From Platerodrilus igneus (Eukaryota; Arthropoda; Insecta; Coleoptera; Lycidae): 64,000 bases of DNA. The stretch is from positions 620,001 to 684,000 of the forward strand of contig JARFIW010001490.1 of the NCBI GenBank assembly GCA_036346225.1, read 5' to 3'. Positions 61,006 through 64,000 of this stretch are shown here, piece by piece (the stretch's first letter is position 1; every line of letters starts with the position of its first letter). Below the pieces are notes generated by a model. It had not been told where the DNA came from. It saw nothing but the letters and a program-made list of their open reading frames with translations, and made no database searches. A program made the position numbers and the translations under genes.

Positions 61006-61537
61006 AAACAGTGCAGCAATGATGGAATAAACTGTGAATACCCATGTTCAATAGAAACCGTTATTACTTCTCTTAAATTTACACAGTTGTTAGGGCCCGA
61101 TGCTCTCCTCAACAATACCACTAAATGTTTATAATTTAACATGATATACTGAGAAATATTTATTGAATTGGTATACAGCTATACCTAACTTTATACATAT
61201 ACTACTTACAACTGTTAGATATAAATTAATATATAATTAAAGTATTTGCATTACATTTACATGTGTATCGCGCATGTGTATACGTTAATTCAAGCTGTCT
61301 GCAAAAATTTATACTATTTAGGCATAATAAATCAGGGTTTTGGATGATTTTGGGATTACATTAACGTATTCCTAGGTTTCTGGAAAATTAGATTAACTAG
61401 TTAGGACACGTGATACTCGACAAACAAGGTTTACGTTTTAAAATTGGCTAAACCAAAGATATCTTGATAAATAGATTCGTTGGGGTTTCATAGAATGAAT
61501 TGCCACATCCAACATCGCTTGATTTGCTTCTCTGGGA
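61006..61537. other. AT-rich spacer
   Basis: No feature recognised between the minisatellite and the SINE. Confidence 0.5.
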
Positions 61538-61551
61538 GGTCATGTATAATC
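61538..61551. other. SINE target-site duplication, left
   Basis: GGTCATGTATAATC, repeated perfectly at 61850-61863. Confidence 0.85.
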
Positions 61552-61849
61552 GGCGGCACCATGGCATATTTGGTATGCGTGTGACTACTATGCCCAAGGA
61601 CCCGGGTTCAAATTCCAACACGGTCTGATTGAAAAATGTTAGGCGAGCATTTTTCACCAAAATACGCCCTCGTTCGTATGAGAGGTAAAATGGAAGTCTC
61701 GTGTATGAGCGTTGTCACGCACGTTAAAAATTTTTACTTTGTTTGCAACGGTAACGTTTCAGTAATATTCAAAATTTTCCAGATAAAAAAAAATCGCTTC
61801 CTTGCCAATGTTGTATTTCCGGGCGGAGCATTGCAAAATCAGATTTAGT
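61552..61849 (+). mobile_element. tRNA-derived SINE (copy 2)
   Basis: The head GGCACCATGGCATATTTGGTA contains an A-box-like word and GGGTTCAAATTCC is the B box (about 61603-61615), followed by CACGG. The body words GAGCATTTTTCAC, CTCGTTCGTATGAGAGG and CACGCACGTTAAA match copy 1 at 15022-15263. A 14-bp direct duplication flanks it, as expected for LINE-driven insertion. The small frame 61636-61848 lies within it and is not a gene. Confidence 0.87.
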
Positions 61850-61863
61850 GGTCATGTATAATC
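61850..61863. other. SINE target-site duplication, right
   Basis: GGTCATGTATAATC, identical to 61538-61551. Confidence 0.85.
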
Positions 61864-62560
61864 AGTGGTTTACACAACTTGACTACATATATTCAAAAGC
61901 CGTGCAGTTAAATAATCCTAAAGTGTAACCAAATTAGTCCAAAGGTACATAATGGTTTCCAAAATAGACTACCTTATAGCTGAGGTAAAAATTGATCACA
62001 ATTTGAACACCTGAAATGGATCTTAAACCAAACTTCGAGAATTTCAAACATTAAATGTTTTCACCCTTACTGAAGAATGTTATTACATCGTTAATTTTTA
62101 ACTCATTAATGGCCATTTCTAATCAAACACATTTGTAACCGTTGGGTGGAGTTAATTTTTCTCTTGAAAATGATGTATTGCAAGGGGTTAGAAATTTTAA
62201 AGATTGGAGGAGATGAATGTATAATTAAGTCAAGTCAGTACTGATTTCAAACTACGCTCTTGACATTGCAATCAACGTGTCTTGGTTCATAATAAAAACT
62301 GCAAAGCGTTAAGAATAACTAATGGTGGTTAGTTTTGAAAAGAAATCCCTGTATAAATATTGTTCAGTTCTTGTAAATAATTTATAGTTAAAATTTATTA
62401 TTACATTGAGCTTGTTGGTTATTCTAACTTCGCCACGGTATATTTTGGATTTTTGTTAGTGCAGAATCCTATGTGTTTACTTGCACGCTAACCTGTGTGA
62501 GTGGTGAACGTTGTGTTAGTGCGCATCTGCCAACAAATATCGATTGGAATATCCAAAAGC
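61864..62560. other. Non-coding, nothing recognised
   Basis: About 700 bp of AT-rich sequence without supported features. Confidence 0.5.
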
Positions 62561-62571
62561 TCGCCCAAGTA

Positions 62572-62750
62572 TCGTATAAACCGCAGTCGCATATACAGTA
62601 GTAATGTATGGACAGTCGTCGAATATACCGCAACAATCATACAAGTCTCGCTCTAGTAGTATCGCATATACCGCTGTCGAATATACCACATTGATCGTAC
62701 AAGTATAGTGTCGTCCTTGAATTATTCCCACCGCTTTGTGTATATACCGC
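62572..62750. repeat. Cluster of a 13-bp motif (TCGNATATACCGC)
   Basis: Variants occur at 62572, 62587, 62619, 62662, 62677 and about 62737, irregularly spaced. A good splice-donor-like AAAG/GTAAGT lies downstream at 62897, so this may be a promoter-proximal or first-exon region of a host gene. That is speculation; no coding sequence follows in the window. Confidence 0.4.
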
Positions 62751-62899
62751 ATCGAGTTGGCACGTGCTGCATGCAGCTAATTGGATGAACTGCTTTGATG
62801 CACCGCTGTCGTAAACTTGTGCTGCGCTCCATCCGTCAAAGGAAGAGCTGTTAATTGGTTCCATCTTTTTTTCATTTGGCCTCCGCATCATTAAAGGTA

Positions 62900-63120
62900 A
62901 GTGCTAAAGTGAACGTTTTTATTTTGATTTGTTGACGAACATTTACTTATTTGTTGCTTGTTAAAATAATCTTTAAATTTAGATACAGTCCATTCTATCT
63001 CTCCTTTGAGCTATTTGAAATTACCACAATTAATTTATAAATATGTAACTAGTTCCAATGTGCGTTCCAGAGTAAACAGTACTTCAATAAATAAGAACAA
63101 AGGCTTTCTTATTTGACAAA
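62900..63120. other. AT-rich spacer before mariner relic
   Basis: Probably includes the 3' end of the mariner copy, but no terminal inverted repeat could be fixed. Confidence 0.35.
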
Positions 63121-63129
63121 ACTCGTTAC

Positions 63130-63965
63130 ATTCATTCAAAATAGTCGCCTTAAAATTCTATACGGTGACTTACGGGGTTAAAAAGCATATCGAACGAATG
63201 TTTTGAGTCGTACGAAAAAATTTCATTGAGAATGCAGGTGTCAATCTTTCAAATAGCCTCCACGTTAGCATAACTCGTTCGTTTATGCATTTCTCCGAAA
63301 AAACAAAAACACAAGGTGCCAAATCAAGAGAATACGGTTGTAGTTAAAAGATTAAATACCACCATTAGTCATAAAAATCAGTCAAAGTGTCGATTGATGA
63401 GAGAAAGCATTATCGTGCAACAAGTGCCAACATTCCCTTCGCAATATTCTAACCCAATACGGAAATACATTCCACCAAATCCTTCAAAATGCTAAGATAA
63501 AACAGTATCAGCCGTTTAGCCGTATGGAATGTATTCCTTCGAATCGTAGAAACAAATCGAGTCTTCGCATTTGACTTCACCACAAGGTTATATTTTGGAA
63601 TAAGGCTTATTTAAGTGCTTCCACTCTGCATTTTAGCGCTTAGTTTCTGGATTGTATTAAAAGCACAATATTTTATTACCTATCACAATGTTTTACAAGA
63701 CGTTTCGGTGTCTTTTTCCTTCTTGTAGTGTCCTTCGAATGTTGAATTCCGTTCTAGTCTTTGGTCATAGGTCAATTTGTGTGGAATAAAGCGAGAAAAC
63801 GCCTTTTGGATGTCCAAATGCTTGATCAAAATGCAATAAGGTCGTATTTTAGAAATACTCAATTCCACTTCTATTAACTTCAATGACTGGTTTGAAAGAT
63901 ATTGGAGGTATTTACGCGTAATTTTAATGTCATTTTTGGTTAACACAAATTTCGACGGCCCAATC
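63130..63965 (-). pseudogene. Mariner-family transposase relic
   Basis: A DDD/E transposase that would cut and paste its own DNA. Minus-strand reading in pieces: FIPHKLTYDQRLERN (about 63760-63805), the WVPHxLTxxQ block ahead of the catalytic core; YNPETKR followed by a stop and NAEWKH (about 63610-63650); LLHDNAFSHQSTL (about 63380-63425), with the second catalytic Asp; PYSLDLAPC followed by V (about 63310-63335), where the third catalytic Asp is expected; and a final GDYFE near 63130-63150. At least five stops or frame changes separate these. The N-terminus may extend past the right edge. The DD34D-type spacing fits mariner. It is dead. Confidence 0.82.
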
Positions 63966-64000
63966 TGTATGTCACCACTAACGTATTCTTAAAACGCGTA

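Noticed and set aside
60621..61142. 173-residue minus-strand frame rich in H and T
   Set aside because: It is low-complexity TG repeat read on the opposite strand; frames are open on both strands.

Overview
The window is repeat-dense, AT-rich eukaryotic DNA. The element types point to an arthropod, most likely an insect: Penelope-like elements with GIY-YIG endonuclease, Ty3/gypsy elements of the 17.6/297 type, a mariner relic, foldback-like elements, a non-LTR element with a craniofacial-development-protein-2-like endonuclease, and a tRNA-derived SINE. No host protein-coding gene could be supported. Almost every recognisable reading frame belongs to a mobile element, and most are broken.

Layout. 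1-4404: a Penelope-like element (PLE1), one nearly full copy on + with a single frameshift, joined head-to-head to a 5'-truncated inverted copy that runs off the left edge. 4441-6585: a second Penelope-like element (PLE2) on -, 5'-truncated and again joined to an inverted copy of its own tail; (TA)n tracts lie on both sides. Both elements carry hammerhead-like RNA motifs in their terminal repeats. 6666-17492: a giant inverted-repeat structure (arms about 1.4-1.5 kb, imperfect) enclosing a decayed minus-strand Ty3/gypsy element (gag, protease, RT; cut off right after RT), a decayed LINE ORF1 and a SINE. 18.4-19.9 kb: another decayed minus-strand LTR-element pol fragment. 19.9-25.6 kb: AT-rich DNA with nothing recognisable.

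25586-48551 is the most striking part: five LTRs of about 1.75 kb alternating with four internal regions of about 3.5 kb, i.e. a tandem array of one non-autonomous Ty3/gypsy-type element. Each internal region has a PBS, about 13 copies of a 32-bp leader repeat, only an integrase relic, an 80-bp tandem repeat in the 3' region and a polypurine tract. The whole array is flanked by one putative 4-bp duplication (ATAG), which suggests one insertion followed by LTR-LTR expansion. The LTR itself contains a relic LTR-end plus PBS 51 bp upstream of its present end.

48556-64000: a LINE fragment on - (49.9-52.3 kb), two more long-inverted-repeat elements (52471-57904; 58507-60480, the latter with 121-bp subrepeats and a perfect 9-bp target duplication), a TG-rich minisatellite, a second copy of the SINE with a 14-bp target duplication, a cluster of a 13-bp motif near 62.6 kb, and a decayed mariner transposase at the right edge.

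Working together: nothing here forms a cellular pathway. The window is a nest of transposable elements, several in inverted or tandem arrangements. Coordinates of element edges were set by eye from repeat comparison and may be off by a few bases; inner edges of long inverted repeats may be off by tens of bases.
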